A stretch of 64,000 nucleotides of DNA from Ianthella basta. Its lineage: Eukaryota; Porifera; Demospongiae; Verongiida; Ianthellidae. The notes beneath the pieces were generated by a model that saw only the letters and a program-made list of their open reading frames with translations, ran no database searches and was not told the origin of the DNA. How positions within the stretch are numbered: position 1 is the stretch's first letter; the number at the start of each line of letters is the position of its first letter. The position numbers were made by a program, and so were the translations under genes. Location: positions 15,498,578 through 15,562,577 of the forward strand of contig OZ025868.1 of the NCBI GenBank assembly GCA_964019415.1, written 5' to 3'. Shown here one piece after another: positions 1-12,159 of this stretch.

Positions 1-306
1 TCGAATCAGTTCTTGAAATGCCTTTGTCTCTCCCATTCCAGCAGCCCAGTGTAGTGGAGTGAACCCTCTACCATCAACTGAGTCTACATCACATCCTCTA
101 CTGATGAGGAGTCTCATTGTGGTCACATGACCACGCTTGGCTGCCCAATGCAATAAAGACTCCCCCTCGTCATCTTTAGTGTCAATTGGAACACCTCTGT
201 CTAACAGGTCTACAACAGTTTCTGTGTCACCAGTTCTTACAGCGCTAATTAATGCAACTTTGCTGACAGCCAATCGTTGAGCAGTTGCAGCAGGTGATTG
301 GTCCAT
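1..306 (-). CDS. N-terminal part of an ankyrin-repeat protein, runs off the left edge
   Basis: The 102 codons from the ATG at 304-306 to the window edge are open and begin MDQSPAATAQRLAV, like the complete genes starting at 18,344 and 41,792. After a short helical leader there are ankyrin repeats with the TPLHWAA and DxxGxSLLHWAA signatures. The start is chosen because the same ATG context (GGTCCAT read on the plus strand) is conserved in all copies. Ankyrin repeats are protein-binding scaffolds; the C-terminal module of this copy is outside the window, so it could be AlbA_2, Death domain or something else. No lesion is visible in the part seen. It diverges from the 18,344 copy at a number of residues, so it is a separate paralogue and not another copy of the recent duplication. 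Confidence 0.85.
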   Translation of the reverse strand, partial: MDQSPAATAQRLAVSKVALISAVRTGDTETVVDLLDRGVPIDTKDDEGESLLHWAAKRGHVTTMRLLISRGCDVDSVDGRGFTPLHWAAGMGETKAFQELIR

Positions 307-450
307 CTGTACAGTTTGTAAGTCTCTTTACAGAACAAGAGAAGAAAGGGAACAGGATTCTCAAGTGAGGTATATAGGATTGAAATGTTCCATGAATACA
401 ATGGGTGATATTCAGAACACATGACCATGGATGTGTGCGTTATTGTCAAC

Positions 451-1308
451 TACCATATCCGCTCTAAAACTTCGTCACCCCTAGTGCAGCGAAAATTTCA
501 TCTCTTGAGGCAATTAGAGCTGGATTGGAGAAGACCGTTGAAGGTGCCAAATATTTAGAGTTTTCAGACGAAACATTAGAGGAAAGACGAAACATAAGAG
601 AGCTCTTCAGTATGAGCGTTCCTTGCTGAAATGACCACTTTCACATTGACCGTGCGAACGTGGTCTTACTCTTAGCTACGGACTTGCCCAGTGCGCTTCC
701 TGCTTCCTGCTTCAACTGGTGAGCTAGCACTTAGACCTGGGTCAGCATCGTCAGTTGAGCAGGTTGTAGGCTGGCTACGCAGTACAATTCTCCCGAAGGG
801 CAGAGTACTACGAGGAGTAGGCGTGAAATACTCCGTGAGCGTCTTCCTCTTCGGCTTTGGCGACATTCCTCGTTGTCACAAGATGATAGTCGAAGGGTCG
901 TCTTCCCAGTCTGGGCCTGGCGTCTCAGCAACAAACTCTTCAGAACTTCCAACCGAATGAGAAGGATCTGGAGACGATTCACGATCACTGAACTTAATTG
1001 TCGCACCAAAAGGAAAATGAACAACGTACACAGCGTCGAGAAGGCTTATAGACGAAAGAAACAATGCCAGAAGGACAAAGACAACAGCGAGCGTTGTTGG
1101 CTTTGTTCCTAGGCTTTGTTCCTTGGCCGTCGCAGCCATATTGCAGGCATTTCCGACAAATATTTAGAACACTTCCTGTTCATGACGAAAATTAGAAGCC
1201 AATGGTGGAAATTAGAGAGACAGGAAATTCGTCATGATTAGAGTACACTTGAGCATATTTTCCCCCTGACGAAAATTAGAATGACGAGTTTTTAGAGTGG
1301 ATACGGTA
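451..1308. mobile_element. Small TA-flanked DNA transposon (MITE-like) with about 25-bp inverted ends
   Basis: The left end CCATATCCGCTCTAAAAC (from 453) is mirrored by the reverse complement of the right end at about 1,283-1,306, and both ends are flanked by TA (451-452 and 1307-1308). The related intergenic blocks near 18,483 and 57,640 run straight through this point and show the empty site with one TA. The interior holds short overlapping ORFs on both strands. One minus-strand ORF at 876-1,139 starts with ATG and has a hydrophobic segment near its N-terminus, but nothing recognisable as a transposase. Length about 854 bp between the TAs. Probably a non-autonomous Tc1/mariner-like or related element. 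Confidence 0.8.
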
Positions 1309-1366
1309 TTTAGGATTACTGCAATTTCAAACACCAAATAAGAATTGTGAGTAAGCCCCACTCAAT

Positions 1367-1763
1367 GTGAAATTTGCTGACACATGTTTGTCTGTACATT
1401 CCCCAATATTGCAATGTGTAAATGGCCATCGTCTGCAACACCAGACAGTACACAGGAGGTTCAGAGATGTGGTCACAGCTGGTGAAAGTGTTTGTGATCT
1501 ACGTAATAGCTTGTCTCAGTGGCTGGAGTGCTGCTGCTTAGAGGAGCATCTCACCAAAGGGAAGTACAAGTCAATAGCATGGTGTGCTGTCTGTTCACTT
1601 GGACATATAATGGTTCTTGTTACGAAAACACTTATACTATTCTTGTCTATAGTCATAAGGATACAGTTGAGGCATTCCTTCTAATTCCAGCCATGTTCTA
1701 TTTGAATGAGAATTGTCACCACCTGCTGATCATGCAAAATGACAGAACTAATAGCAGTGGTTA
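1367..1763 (+). pseudogene. Conserved exon-like ORF upstream of the ankyrin gene, degraded copy
   Basis: This is one of five copies of a sequence that lies head to head with the ankyrin genes (others near 4,425, 18,563, 42,011 and 57,735). It reads SVHSPILQCVNGHRLQHQ and then a Cys-rich stretch WLECCCLEEHL. In the 18.6-kb copy a 66-bp intron with GT...AG ends interrupts it. Here the donor GGTAAG has become GGGAAG and the acceptor ACAG has become ACGA, so this copy could no longer splice. No in-frame ATG precedes the conserved part and I do not recognise a family. It may be an exon of a short gene sharing a promoter region with the ankyrin gene, or a non-coding element that happens to be open. 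Confidence 0.35.
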
Positions 1764-4424
1764 GTACTGACTATCACACCCAGTCTTGACAACAAAATTG
1801 GAAAGTTCTACTGTGCAACATCGCCTGTTTAGGGGAAAACCTGCTGCCAAACAGCTGAAGCAGGTGTTTGGTCCACTTGTCCCATTTATAGGGAGATTCT
1901 CATGTACGGTGTGATAGACTTGTTACATGAACACACACACACACACACACACACGAACATGTGTTCATAATAAACGTATGCACAAAACAATGCATGGGTT
2001 GCCAAGAAACAGAAATGAAAAACTATATAGTGGAATGGCACAAAATTAATAGAAAAGAGGATAGTTGAGTACATACGTATGAAGCATGTCCTGGGAGACA
2101 CGAGCAGCACTGTAATAGGCACAGGATTTGTACTTAACTAAGTTCTTGTCGCATTGGTGGGTCAGCCCCTTCAATCCTGCCTCTCTTACACACTCCCACC
2201 ATGACCCTAAGTAAACCCACTTTTGCCCATTGTGTGTGAGGTTCTTCGTCACTCTGACTCTATAACTACCACAATTTCCAACATGGTCTTCCCTTTTCAG
2301 ACTACGACGTGATTATTTCCCTTTGGTAACTACAAAGATGACGTGGCATGGGCAGAGCACACTCACAGCAACTTGTGTTTGATAAAAGAGACAATTCACT
2401 CCCTAAAAGGTGCTGCTTGTCCACTGCATTGCCCCCATTTTATGTCTTATGCAAGTTGGCATGCACTGTGAGTTCAGTGATAATAATAGCCAGCCAACAT
2501 GGTATGAGGCATGGTGAAACAGGTGGATATATGACAACACTACTGGCAGGCTGGTGGGCATGACTTTCAATGTGCGTTGGATCAATTATTGATGGACATG
2601 CAGTGTGTCAGTTTACATCCCATCACAGACATCATTCCCACAACCTGGCACTAGCCCATATCCTTAACAGCCGCTGCTCGATGCTGAAGTATAGAGCACC
2701 CTCAACAGATGGCTTACAGCTCTGAAGCATTTTGTCAATTGCTGTTGTCTTCATCAGACAATTGCAACCATTCAGTCGGTGAGTGCTTTAAGCCTGAGTC
2801 ATCACTGAGCCACAAGTGATCATGTGGTGGACTGTTGGACAACACATGACAACACATGTACAATCTGGCTTGCATATTATAGTGTTAATGTATTCTAGTA
2901 CTTGTGGTACAGCATGTACCACAAAGGCAGTGCATGGTGGGGGGGGGGGGGGGGGGAGAGGGAGGCAAACTGGCTGCCACATTCAAAGACAGTGCTGTGA
3001 TCAGATTCAATCGTTGCTCATTCTACTTCATCGGATTCCTCACATGTCAACGCAACGTAGTCCAGAAGTCAAAGCTCTATTGTTCACAGTGACACACTTC
3101 TATACAAGAGCTCAAACACAAAACAAATTCAGCACTGTCTAAAATTTGTTTACATGGCAATTTCATGGTTTGACATCATTCTCAATAGTAGGGTCTGTCA
3201 TATGACTTAAGGTTCATGGGTGTATTGCTGCTAGTTAACTTTGCCGGGGGAGCCAAGTAAAGTACTACGTGCGTACGTACGTACACGGGTGCCAAGTTCT
3301 CTCTCCGCGGACGACAAGTGAGCACTCTGCGGGCGCAAAGTGAGCACTCTGAGGGTGCCAAGTGAGCATTCCGCAGGGCGTTCATGGTAACCAACGACTT
3401 GCCGCTCAGCTATACGCGGATACCAAGCGCGGCGGGCCTGTGGAAAAATTATAGTTACTTGTGACATGTACCGTAAGTCACACCCCGGATTGCCATGATA
3501 TATACTCTTCCAATTTCGATAAATTTGGTAGAAAATTGAAGGAGTTTGTGAACAACCAAACATGATCTTTCCCCTATTTCTTAGATATGGCGACGACCGT
3601 AAAACACAGAACAACTCAGATGGAACGGTTTTAACCCAAATTCAGCTGGACTGTGTTACTCTTGCTACATTTCTCCACATTCCTACCATGTTTGGTGGCT
3701 ATCATCAAAAATTGAAGGAGTAATTCCTGAACATAAAATGTGCCTTACAGATGGGATTTTCAAATTCAGCTTCAGTTGTGACAAGTCACAGCCAAGGTGG
3801 TAGCTAGCTGTCGCTGACTGAGCTGAAAACACAAAAGTAAGTGCTCGGTATCATAAAATCACTTAATCTTGCGTAGCCAGACAGCCATTTTGCTGTGACT
3901 CCGCCTCTACAAAAAACTGAATCTCAGCAAAATGGCAGACTGGTTACGTGGGACTAATTACCAGATGTGAGTGGTCACATTCACATGCAACAACTGGAAA
4001 TGAAGATTTAAAATCATCTTTTTTCTCACAGGAACACAATGTTTTTACAGAAGACTGGGAATTGCGGACAATACATCAAGTAGAATACTCTGTCCACCAT
4101 ATTATTAAATACCTGACTCCAGGGTAGACTAGTTACTCATTGTGGACAACATAGAAGAAATAGGCCTTTTGTAAATTTACATCTAGTAGCCAAGCAGCTA
4201 GCTACGTGGTGAACTAGGGTTGGTTTACAGACAACACATGTTCATGCGCTCACTCAAGACATGCTCATTCAAGTTTTACAATTCCACCATATGTATAATT
4301 ATGATACTTGGAAACCACAGGCCGTCCATATAGCTCACACTCGCACACAACACACACACACACACCGTTAACTGATGTTGGTATCGTCGATGGCACTCCA
4401 GTCAATCTGCAGTAACACGCTCTA
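1764..4424. other. Intergenic region of unit 1
   Basis: A short CA tract lies at 1,928-1,953 and a poly-G run of 18 at 2,939-2,956. From about 1,764 to 3,240 the sequence is similar to 58,110-59,395 of unit 3. From about 3,241 to 4,420 it is absent from unit 3, where sequence continues from TTAACTTTG into unrelated bases, so this 1.2-kb stretch is probably an insertion. I found no inverted ends for it and no convincing gene. Confidence 0.5.
2105..2317 (-). CDS. Unidentified conserved exon-like ORF
   Basis: On the minus strand this stretch reads open through KREDHVGNCGSYRVRVT, then a Trp-rich part ending QKWVYLGSWWEC and REAGLKGLTHQCDKN. A second copy near 58,386-58,560 keeps the same frame with only a few replacements (Trp to Arg, His to Arg, Lys to Glu). 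Conservation of the frame, the Cys and Trp content and the absence of stops in both copies suggest coding origin. I do not recognise the family. There is no ATG at its start, so if real it is an internal exon. Confidence 0.3.
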
Positions 4425-4691
4425 TGTAATAGCTTGTCTCAGTGGCTGGAGTGCTGCTGCTTAGAGGAGCATCTCACCAAAGGTAAGTACAAGTCAATAG
4501 CATGGTGTGCTGTCCGTTCACTTGGACATATAATGGTTCTTGTTACAGGAAACACTTATGCTATTCTCGTCTATAGTCATAAGAATAGAGTTGAGGCATT
4601 CCTTCTAATTCCAGTCCTGTTCTATTTGAATGAATATTGTCACCACCTGGTGATCATGCAAAATGGCAGAACTAATAGCAGTGGGTATTAG
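4425..4691 (+). pseudogene. Second, 3'-only copy of the conserved exon-like ORF in unit 1
   Basis: Starting at CTATGTAATAGCTTGTCTC the sequence repeats the second half of the 1,367-1,763 element (WLECCCLEEHL onward) and ends in NSSGY and a stop. Here the intron donor GGTAAG and an ACAG acceptor are kept, unlike the 1.4-kb copy, but the upstream half is missing. It shows that unit 1 contains an internal partial duplication in addition to transposon insertions. Confidence 0.35.
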
Positions 4692-5759
4692 CTAGATACT
4701 GGTAGAATACAGTGAGGGATCATGGCACAATGAAGAATGGACAGTGGTACTGTCCCCAAATTTAACCAACAAACACAAGTATGTGAAATCTCCTCCAGCT
4801 GGGGTGCTGAGGATACATTCTGCGGGGCATCGATCCGTGAGTCAACGCCTCGAGGAGAAACCCTGGGGTAATCCCCACTGCGCATCCCCACTTTGTCTGA
4901 TGTCATTCCCCAAATTATATTATATAGGAGACATGGTTTCACACAGCTGCAAGAGGGGACGAGCTCAGTGTGCGAAACACCTACCAAACACACTAGTACT
5001 GCCCAATGAGTGTGCCGCCAACATTCAAGCAAATCAATAGATGAATTTCATTATTTTCACAATGGGTACCTGAATCTATGAGGGAGTCCCCACATCTATC
5101 GTAGATATGAACGTCTTATTTCTACGTGGAATCAAAGACAGGTCGCTCTCCACTTCTAGGTAGATTTGGGGACGATTCATGGTACACAAATTTGGGGGTG
5201 CCCATCACAAACTCAAACATCCCTTCACAAACTATGTGAACTTGCAAAAGCAGAAGCCTAAAACAAAGTGTCCAGAGTGGGATGGTGTCTATGAGGAAGG
5301 ACATGACAGTTCAGCATGAGCAGAGTACATTGGATGCAAGGAATAGCTTCAATGCATTGTACTAGCACCCCTCGAAGAGTATGGTCTCTACCTGCCACTT
5401 CTGTGCTATCAGTAGTTTGTGTTGATACCAAGTGCTTCTGTGGACATCTGTGGACACCGTAAATGCTGCATTTCGCTACTTTGCACTACTCTCCTAGCAC
5501 TTTTCTACACTCGTCCAGAAACACCCTCCGTGAGAGTGCTGTGATTGGGTCAGAGTTTCTCTGTGCTAATAGCAGCAAAAGCCTCATTAGGTTCAGTGTT
5601 GTGCACAGTAGTACCCTGCCTTCCTCCAAAGTAGGCTAGTAGCACGTCAAAGCCCCGTCTTCCCCCAAAGAGGACTCGCCTTGTCTTACGTGACCAGAAA
5701 TACCCCACGCTACTCTAATGACATAGTGTGACGTGTGAATTAGTCCCGAGTGGTACATA
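4692..5759. other. Intergenic remnant homologous to 18,970-19,455
   Basis: The part from about 5,520 to 5,759 matches 19,245-19,456 (a conserved ending GTAGTACCCTGCCTTCCTCC and following text), after which the Helitron-like insertion at 5,760 interrupts the homology. Before that the sequence is mixed and I see no gene. Confidence 0.4.
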
Positions 5760-7084
5760 TCCTATATATAATGGAGCTAAGCCCGAGTATCCGTGTTCCG
5801 TATTCTTAGAAGCGTTTAGCGTTCTGTGATGCGAAAACGACGAGCTTTCTTATGCAGCACTTCGGCCTACCTCCATTCGATTCAGCCGTGACGTGAAAAC
5901 AGCCATGCACGACGCCTCTGCGGAGAGAATCGAGGAAATACCATTGCGGCAGCCATGTTTTCCAGATAACGACGCCATCTTTGCCGAAGGTTGCCAAGGA
6001 GCGCAAGGTGGCAGCGCAACCAAATGCAATGGCCTCTATAGGAGAAGCTCAGCACACGGACGCCAGCAACCGGCGAAGCCAACCATATACCCATGAGACA
6101 GGGACCACGCTGCCCTCAGGCATATCCCGCGAAACGTCCATGCTTCCTGATGACTTTGCGCTCTCCACCACTATGGGCGCTTTCCAGGAGTGGCTACAGT
6201 GAATGAGCCTGTCCTTACAGACTTAGAGGATCCTCTAGACAGCTGTCAGCAGCAATTGCAGCAAGATCAAGACTGCCTGTGGTTAGTTTTTCTTGCCCAG
6301 CCTCAGTAACTTTACGTGCCTGCTTATCATGTAGCTAAGGCCAGGACCAGACTCACCATTGGTATTTACTTACACAGGCCCCTGTTTTCCCATGGCGAGC
6401 TAGATATTGCACTCAGTCGCGTAGGTGCATTACAGCATCTTAAAGTTGAAGACAACAAACCAATGACCATGGCACACGTTAGCTACATACACTGACAATG
6501 TTGTATCACTATCTTGAAAATTTTATGACATTATTTATAGTCTATCTGTTTCCTCCTATTCTTGACTTGCACTCTATTATGGTCATATGATATTTGAATA
6601 CTCCAGTCATTGTCAGTCTGTGTGATGCACTGACGTTTTCACAAGCACACAATGTCAGATATAGGCAATTGATGACTACCCACGCACCTGCTGCTAACGC
6701 GTTGCCCCCCAAATAGCTATCGGCGATGTGCTGGGGTGGACATGCCGGCACCGGGTAGCTTTCATCGGAGCGCCATAGCAGGAAAGCCCTACGCGAAAAC
6801 AACGAGATTCTTATACAGCACTTTGGCCTACCTCCATTCAATTCAGCCGTGACGCAAAAACAGCCACCCATGATGCTACTAACTTTCCGGCTTCCACATA
6901 ATGTAGTAACGTGTCGATTCACTGGCACTGTCAGTCAGTGAAAATGAATATGTTGTCATACACAACCATTTCGAAAGTTTGATATGCCATGTATGAGCAG
7001 TGCTCTATTCATGCCGATTGACATGTATTGATGAGTCCTGTATTTATTATGGAATAATGTAATATTATGTATATATGCATGCTG

Positions 7085-7306
7085 GACAATGAAGTAGTCA
7101 GTAGATCAGGTCAGCAGGTTTCATTTGTATTGTTCAGAGACAATGCTATTGTTCATCCTATAATGCAGCCATGTAGTGTTATAATTAATATAATTATGTA
7201 TATTCATACGGACAATGAAGTATTCAGTAGACTAGGCCAGCAGGTTTCATTTGTATTGTTCAGAGACAATGCTATTGTTCATCCTATAATGCAGCCATGC
7301 AGTGTT
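7085..7306. repeat. Two-copy tandem repeat, period about 126 bp
   Basis: The segment GACAATGAAGTAGTCAGTAG through the GCAGCCATG(T/C)AGTGTT end occurs at 7,085-7,181 and again at 7,211-7,306 with only a few differences, separated by an AT-rich 29-bp spacer. It lies inside the outer Helitron-like element. No coding role is visible. Confidence 0.75.
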
Positions 7307-8005
7307 TTGTGATCATTTCTACTGTTACAGTATAGATGGATTGTACACACCATGTCATACATGCACATGCATATTTTCAGGTGTATGCACATCTCCTTCT
7401 ATGTGATACAGGTATACGGTCAGCTGAAGCGATAGTGTTTTTGGTCTATTGCTGAATTTGACATGGTAGACCACTTGCACAGACAGAGTAAGTGCTGATT
7501 TACACCATAGAAACTCCTGTGTATTTTGTCCTCACTTTCTTTTCCATGAATCATAATTAGCACAGCAAACGAATTTGTGGCTTCCTACAGTGCATGTGTT
7601 GGCTGTGAACAGCAACAGAACAGCTAAAAGTGACAAGGACTTGTTGCAAGATAGTATCATGACTGTTAACAGTCGGCCTACTATGACATAACGGAGTGCC
7701 TGTTGTTGTCGCTACCTATACTTTGCTCTCTGTATGAAATCCACTTTCTATATTGCATGTATGTCTATTCACCAATTGGTCATGCAATGAAGGTGAATTT
7801 GATGTCATATTCAGTCAAACTGAAAGTGTGATATGTACAGTACAAACAGTGTTGTATTCATGGCCAACAGCACAGCCAGTAGGTGCGTACATGTACGTTG
7901 CATGTTGCATCCACACATTGCCATTCATCAGCAGAAGACAACATCTCATGACTCCGACTCCAGTTTTCATGGGCATGTGATGAGGTAGTGCCCTTCATTG
8001 AGTAA

Positions 8006-9062
8006 TCCTATATATAATGGAGCTAAGCCCGAGTATCCGTGTTCCGTATTCTTAGGAGTATTTAGCGTTTTGCGACGCGAAAAGGACGAGCTTTCTTATA
8101 CAGCACTTCGGCCTACCTCCATTCGATTCAGCCGTGACGCGAAAACAGCCACCCATGATGCCTCTGCGGAGAGAATCGGGGAAATACCATTGCGGCAGCC
8201 ATGTTTTCCGGATAACGACGCCATCTTTGCCAACGGTTGCCAAGGGGCGCGATGTGGCAGTGCAACCGAACACAATGGTCTTGATAGGAGAAGCTCAGCG
8301 CACGGACGCCAGCAACCGGTGAAGCCAACCATACCCAAGAGACAGGGACCGCGCTGCCCACTGGCATATCCTGCGAAACGCCCGTGCTTCCTGATGACTT
8401 TGCGCTACCCGCCACTACGGGCGATCTCCAGGAGCGACTACAGTGGATGAGCCTGTCCTTAGATCCTCTAGACAGCTGTCAGCACCAATTGCAGCAGGAT
8501 CAAGACTGCCTGTGGTTAGCTCCTGAGCGTCTTTCTTGCCCAGCCTCAGCAACTTTACGTGCTTGCTCATCATGTAGCTAGCTAGCTAAAGCCAGGACCA
8601 GACACGCCATTGGTATTTATTACCTCTGTTTCCTCATGGCCAACTGGATATTGCACTCAGTCGTGTAGGTGCACTACAGCATCTTAAAGTTAAAGACAAC
8701 AAGCCAATGACCATGGCACACGTTAGCTACACTGACAATGTTGTATCATTATCCTGAAACTTTATGACAACATGAAATTTTACAGTCTAACTGTTTTCTC
8801 CTTTTCTTGACTTGCACTATATTATGGTCATATGATGTTTGAATACTCCAGTCATTGTCAGTCTGTGTGATGCACTGACGTTTTCACATGCACATGATGT
8901 CAGATAGGCCATTGATGACTACGGGAACCCACACAGCTGTTGCCAACGTGTTGGCCCTAGAAAAGCTATCGTCAATGTGCTGGCGTGGACATGCCGGTGC
9001 AGGGTAGCCTTCGTCGGTGCGCCATAGCAGGAAAGCCCGCCGAAGGCGGGCTATCCGGCTAG
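8006..9062 (+). mobile_element. Non-autonomous Helitron-like element, complete
   Basis: It begins TCCTATATATAATGGAGC after an A (8,005) and ends CTAG (9,059-9,062) before a T. Eight bases before CTAG stands a perfect hairpin, GCCCGCC-GAA-GGCGGGC (9,035-9,051). These are the canonical Helitron 5' and 3' ends. The first roughly 900 bp are about 90% similar to 5,760-6,690, so both descend from one family. A degraded plus-strand reading frame shared by the two copies (with PDDFA and QLQQDQDCLW in different frames) suggests capture of an exon, but I cannot name it. Length 1,057 bp. Confidence 0.75.
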
Positions 9063-9612
9063 TATATATAAAGAGGAGTTGAGCAGAACGGTTGTTCGCG
9101 AAGTCCTCCCGCGAGCAACGGCGCATGGACACCAAACTTTCCCAGATTACGGACGCCACACCCGGTCTCGATCTAAGGGGGGCGACGTGCGCGAAGAAGC
9201 CCCTGCCGAGGAGCGCACGGGGAAAACCTCCAAACGACCGTCCGGCATCTTGAATTTACGGAGAAAATATACGGTTTTCCGCGTACGCTCCTATGCTGCC
9301 AATACAAAAGAAGAACCCCAACCGTTGTTCGCGAACTCCTCACGCGAACGTCGACGAAACGTGCCTAAACGTTCCCAGCCGTGGCACGCTGTACCTCACA
9401 TCAATATAAAGTGGTAGACGTGCTAAAATAAGCTGCTGCCGAAGAGCGCGTGGTGAAAATCCAGAATGAACCGACCGTCGGCCATCTTGGTTCTGCGAAA
9501 AACGTACAGGACCCCTCTACAGGACGCACTAGCCCACACTGCAGGAAACACTCGACCACTTTACAGTTTACCCTCCTACAGGGCCTGCCGAAGACGGGGG
9601 CCCTGCAGCTAG

Positions 9613-10545
9613 TATATGATTATAATGACAAAGTAGACGTCACAACGTTGCACAATGTTGTTACTGTAACTTACACCATTTGCCTTATCATTTGAAATTG
9701 GACAAACATTCTGAAACCGACTGCAAGGATTCCCCGTAGCTACCTACCCATGAGATTCAGTACACCATTTATGATTGGAATCAAACCAATCAACCCTGAC
9801 ACTCGTGACTCCACCAACACCACTGACACACTGTCATAATTCGCCACACATAGCACTTACCAATGATCCACTGACGGAGATCACAAGCCGAGACTCCAAG
9901 ACCGCGTGTTGTGATCAGATTCGACTGTCGTTCGTTCCACCTCCACCTCAAAAGAACGTAGGCCGATGTAGTTACAAGTAGTCCTGTCGTACTCACTCAC
10001 AGACACCGAAAAAGAATCAGCTCTCGGTCCTCGCCTAGCTCGTCCTATATATTTAACCCTCGAGAATAAATCTGTTCTGCCTCGCTGCGAGCTGCGGAGT
10101 AGAGTATATATGCCCACATACAGGAAATTGTGCAATCGTTGCAAGAAGAGGTTTCAGTCACGTGCACCCCCACAAAGGGATATACATTAGCGCTACTACG
10201 TCACCTGTTTGGAGGGATTTCATTGGTGAACGTGCAACCGCTTTTCGGTTTGCATTGCAAAGATTCCACAATCTCCTGTAGACAAACTCGTTTGTCTGTG
10301 GTCCCCACCACGTGCCCCAGTTTGTCTGACGTCATGCAATCTCCAAATTAGGAGACAGATTGGTAACACAATCCTTGTATCCCGAAATAGAACAATTACA
10401 CTGTTAGTAGGAAATATGACGTCATTAATTAAATGTCATGTTGTCAAGTGCAATGCACAGCATATATACATCACACACACATTGAGGGGAGTTTGGGGTG
10501 GTTTGTAAAGTACAGAGGAGGTGGTGGTCACTGTAGTGGGGCTAG
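9613..10545. other. Conserved intergenic block of unit 1
   Basis: This block matches 19,455-20,057 plus 22,672-22,819 and also 60,057-60,879. It passes through GAACAATTACACTGTTAG at about 10,390, which is the empty site of the fold-back element found at 20,062. A motif TGTGATCAGATTCGACTGTC lies at 9,910. A TATATATTTAA stretch near 10,047 might be promoter-like, but nothing shows a transcript. No gene is supported. Confidence 0.45.
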
Positions 10546-10808
10546 CTACACCACGGAGGGCTGCACTAGTTTGCTGCTGATTTCCTGAATTATGGTCTGG
10601 TAGACATCAACATCTCCCTGCGAGTGGAGTGGCTCCAGGTTAATGTGGCCGTTGGAAGTTTGACTGAGGACAATCTTGAGCACTGTGCTGTTGTACTGTA
10701 CGAGGAACTCGCTTGGGGACACACGGTGGTGGGAGAGGCCGATGTTAGTCAGCACAGCATCCAGCTGGTGGCAAGCAGCTGACAGATACGCCTCAGTGGA
10801 GGGAGGGG
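10546..10808 (-). CDS. Final SIK-like exon, copy A (KA1-like tail)
   Basis: The exon follows a pyrimidine-rich acceptor (CTCCTCCCCAG) and codes for PPSTEAYLSAACHQLDAVL through SSKLVQPSVV and a stop. It is one of four copies (others 22,820, 46,268 and 60,880), all open over 263 bp. The pattern of a helix with LDAVLTNIG, a strand FLVQY, LKIVL, and a final helix YQTIIQEISSKLV resembles the KA1 fold at the C-terminus of AMPK-related kinases; this is inference from pattern only. Copy A differs from the others at a few residues (EPLHSQ for ELLHTQ, TIIQE for TMIRE). Confidence 0.6.
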
Positions 10809-12159
10809 CTGGGGAGGAGAGGGAGGAGGAATGAACAATCTACTCAAAAAGTATTAAGAGTCATTTTGGCAGATATGGGGCTACCACTCTAAGAACACTA
10901 CGTAGTGCTGTCTACCTAGACACGCCCCCTGACACACCCACCTGGTGCCTCCATGTTGCTCTGACCATGCATGGGATACCCCCTCTTGTGCCCCTCGCAG
11001 CTGCACCCAAAATGGGCAGGTGGGCTCCCAAGTACTGGGTCATCATCGACTGTGGTGGCGGTGCAGGTGCACCAATCGAGGGCTTTTGAGAGCTGTTTCC
11101 TGATGAGGTGGGTGACGCCCTTCCAGACATGTGGCCCTGTGTAGGGCTCCCCTGGCGCTCCGGGCTAGTGTCTCCACCACTATGCTGGCTGATGTTCAGC
11201 TGCTGCAGTTGGCGTTGGAGGTCAAGAAGAGAGGCAGGAGGGCAATGCACTGCATAGCAGGACACATGACAAATGACGTAAATGTAATTCATCCTCTCAA
11301 ACCTCATGTTGAAATTTTGTCACTACGACAAACTTGTTGAATGATGTATATAGCAATACATGAAACATGGAGTTTGGATATGTATTATGCAGTATTTAGA
11401 GATATACTTCAACTTGTGTAATTTCATTAGGCGCTATGGCAACAAATCCATAGTTTAGTGTGCTACGTACAACTGACTTGTAGTTTGAAATATTCTGAAG
11501 AATAGCCGTTTACTTCAGGGTTAGGGTTAGCCATTGAGCACATCTGAGATATACGAGACATGCACAGGAACTCAGGCATTTCCTGTTGTCAACAATAGAG
11601 CCTCTCGTTAGCCCCTTGTTAGTTGCTAACGGTACCAACACAATGGGGTGTTTGCTGCTGTGCTATATATCTTCAATCTAGTGCTACACACAAATCTTCC
11701 TTATTTGACTAGCGTCTACCGTCAGAACTTGGGGAAGACATTCATTGTTGATCACTTTCAAAAAGGCAACAATCCAGTTATGTTGTGACACTCACAGGTG
11801 CTAATCTACCTAAACACACTCAGGTGCTTCACACCCTCATCAGGGAATACATTACACTGTTGAGCCATTAAATGAATACAACTAATGCTAACACAACTCT
11901 TTTGTAGCATTCCACACAGTTTAATGCTAGCTCCTGACATTCTAATACTAGCAAATTGCTACTTTCAATGAACTCATTAAGTGACACCATCAGCAGTTCA
12001 CACCCTACAAGCATCACACACCATTACCAGGAGAGCAGACACACCTTCTGGGACTGTGACACTTGTTCCTGCAGGGACATTAGGGTGACGAGGTCAGAGA
12101 GGTGACCACTGGCAGGGGGGCTCCCCCTGTGAGCCCCTGAACTGCACCCACACCAGACA

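Larger units (their letters stand above)
5760..9612 (+). mobile_element. Composite Helitron-like insertion (outer element)
   Basis: The left end TCCTATATATAATGGAGC follows an A at 5,759, and the right end at 9,612 is CTAG, followed by T, preceded by a GC-rich imperfect hairpin (GGGCC...GGCCC at about 9,581-9,603). These are the terminal hallmarks of Helitrons: 5' TC, a 3' hairpin then CTRR, and insertion between A and T. The flanks 5,701-5,759 and 9,613 onward join into the continuous sequence seen at 19,425-19,470 and at 60,050, which serve as empty sites. No Rep/helicase gene is present, so it is non-autonomous. It contains a complete smaller element at 8,006-9,062 and a third partial 5'-like segment near 6,790-6,875, so it grew by nesting or repeated insertion. 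Confidence 0.7.

Noticed and set aside
876-1139. 87-codon minus-strand ORF with a hydrophobic segment as a real gene
   Set aside because: It lies wholly inside a TA-flanked element that is absent from the other units; kept only as a note on that element.
11519-11534. GGGTTAGGGTTAG as a telomere-like repeat
   Set aside because: Only about two units and unsupported by neighbours; expected by chance at this length.
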